A stretch of DNA of 5,731 bases, from NCBI GenBank assembly GCA_002344345.1, contig DDTL01000206.1:1-5731 (forward strand), given 5' to 3'. The notes under the pieces were generated by a model. The model saw only the letters and a program-made list of their open reading frames with translations. It was not told the origin of the DNA and searched no databases. This DNA is from Saprospiraceae bacterium UBA2365 (GTDB lineage Bacteria > Bacteroidota > Bacteroidia > Chitinophagales > Saprospiraceae). The translations under genes and the position numbers were made by a program. Shown in pieces: positions 5,595 through 5,731 of this stretch. Numbering within the stretch: position 1 is the stretch's first letter; the number at the start of each line of letters is the position of its first letter.

Positions 5595-5731
5595 GGCATA
5601 CAACATCGGTTTGGCGTAATGGGGGCAGAAGGAATAAATTGAACATTAGTAATTCTATTGAGCATTTGTGCTAAATTTGGGCAGACGTATTTCAAAATCC
5701 CCCACTACGCCAAGGTGTGCTGTGAATGATT
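5595..5731. repeat. attC-like stem-loop site 3
   Basis: Order: GGCATACAAC (5595-5604, closing box of unit 3), spacer ATCGG, left arm TTTGGCGTAATGGGGG (5610-5625), loop of 73 nt, right arm CCCCCACTACGCCAAG (5699-5714), then GTGTGCT and GTGAATGATT at the window end. The 16-bp stem has one A/C mismatch and one G-T wobble. The box starts 6 nt after the stop codon of the membrane protein. The next unit's opening box should lie around 5719-5731 but is not a clean GTT. It may also act on transcript ends, though there is no T-run after the stem. Its function as a recombination site is inferred. Confidence 0.6.

Larger units (their letters stand above)
2410..5722 (+). mobile_element. Cassette-like unit 3, carrying a three-gene oxidoreductase operon (right end approximate)
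   Basis: The unit opens with GTTGTATGCC (2409-2418) and closes with GGCATACAAC (5595-5604), a perfect 10-bp reverse complement 3.2 kb apart, followed by the third stem-loop. It holds three genes in one orientation with almost no space between them. About 3.3 kb and three genes is large for an integron cassette, which usually carries one. The exact right limit is uncertain because the next opening box is not a clean GTT. Mobility is inferred from the boundaries. Confidence 0.55.

Noticed and set aside
5513..5695. A 60-codon minus-strand frame over the third stem-loop and the end of the membrane protein gene
   Set aside because: It overlaps the palindrome and the 3' end of a coupled operon gene, and the product is not recognisable.

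Overview
The window looks like a stretch of a Bacteroidota (Flavobacteriia/Cytophagia-type) genome. It is A+T-rich, has A-rich leaders with little or no Shine-Dalgarno sequence, and its proteins have the character of that phylum: a stand-alone SWIM zinc-finger protein, and exported FAD oxidoreductases with a lipoprotein or twin-arginine signal. All four genes I accept lie on the + strand. I see no rRNA, tRNA, CRISPR array, transposase or recombinase.

Layout. Bases 22-334 form a unit without a gene, mostly eight copies of a 23-bp tandem repeat. A large stem-loop follows (about 335-435). Bases 436-2288 hold one gene, the SWIM zinc-finger protein (545-2227). A second stem-loop lies at 2289-2408. 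Bases 2409-5604 hold a tight three-gene operon: a putative lipoprotein FAD oxidoreductase, its Tat-exported paralogue, and a small three-helix membrane protein. A third stem-loop occupies 5605 to about 5721, and the window ends just beyond it.

The most striking signal is in the boundaries. Each of the three units starts with its own box and ends with the exact reverse complement of that box: GTTGGGTGCT/AGCACCCAAC, GTTATCGCT/AGCGATAAC and GTTGTATGCC/GGCATACAAC. The box differs from unit to unit. Between one unit's closing AAC and the next unit's opening GTT there is always a 100-120 nt imperfect palindrome with a 16-24 bp stem and a large loop. This is the anatomy of an integron cassette array, in which the first bases of a cassette are complementary to the R'' box of its own 3'-end attC site. 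It departs from the textbook form: only one of the three boxes fits GTTRRRY, the complementarity runs 9-10 bp, one cassette carries three genes, another carries none, and no integrase is visible. I read it as an integron-like cassette array, or a related mobile system using single-stranded folded sites.

Function. The three genes of the last unit are probably co-expressed (gaps of 12 and 1 nt) and would place two related flavin-dependent amine/amino-acid-type oxidases outside the cytoplasm beside a small inner-membrane protein. The substrate cannot be read from the sequence. The SWIM protein is a separate cargo with no visible functional link to the operon.
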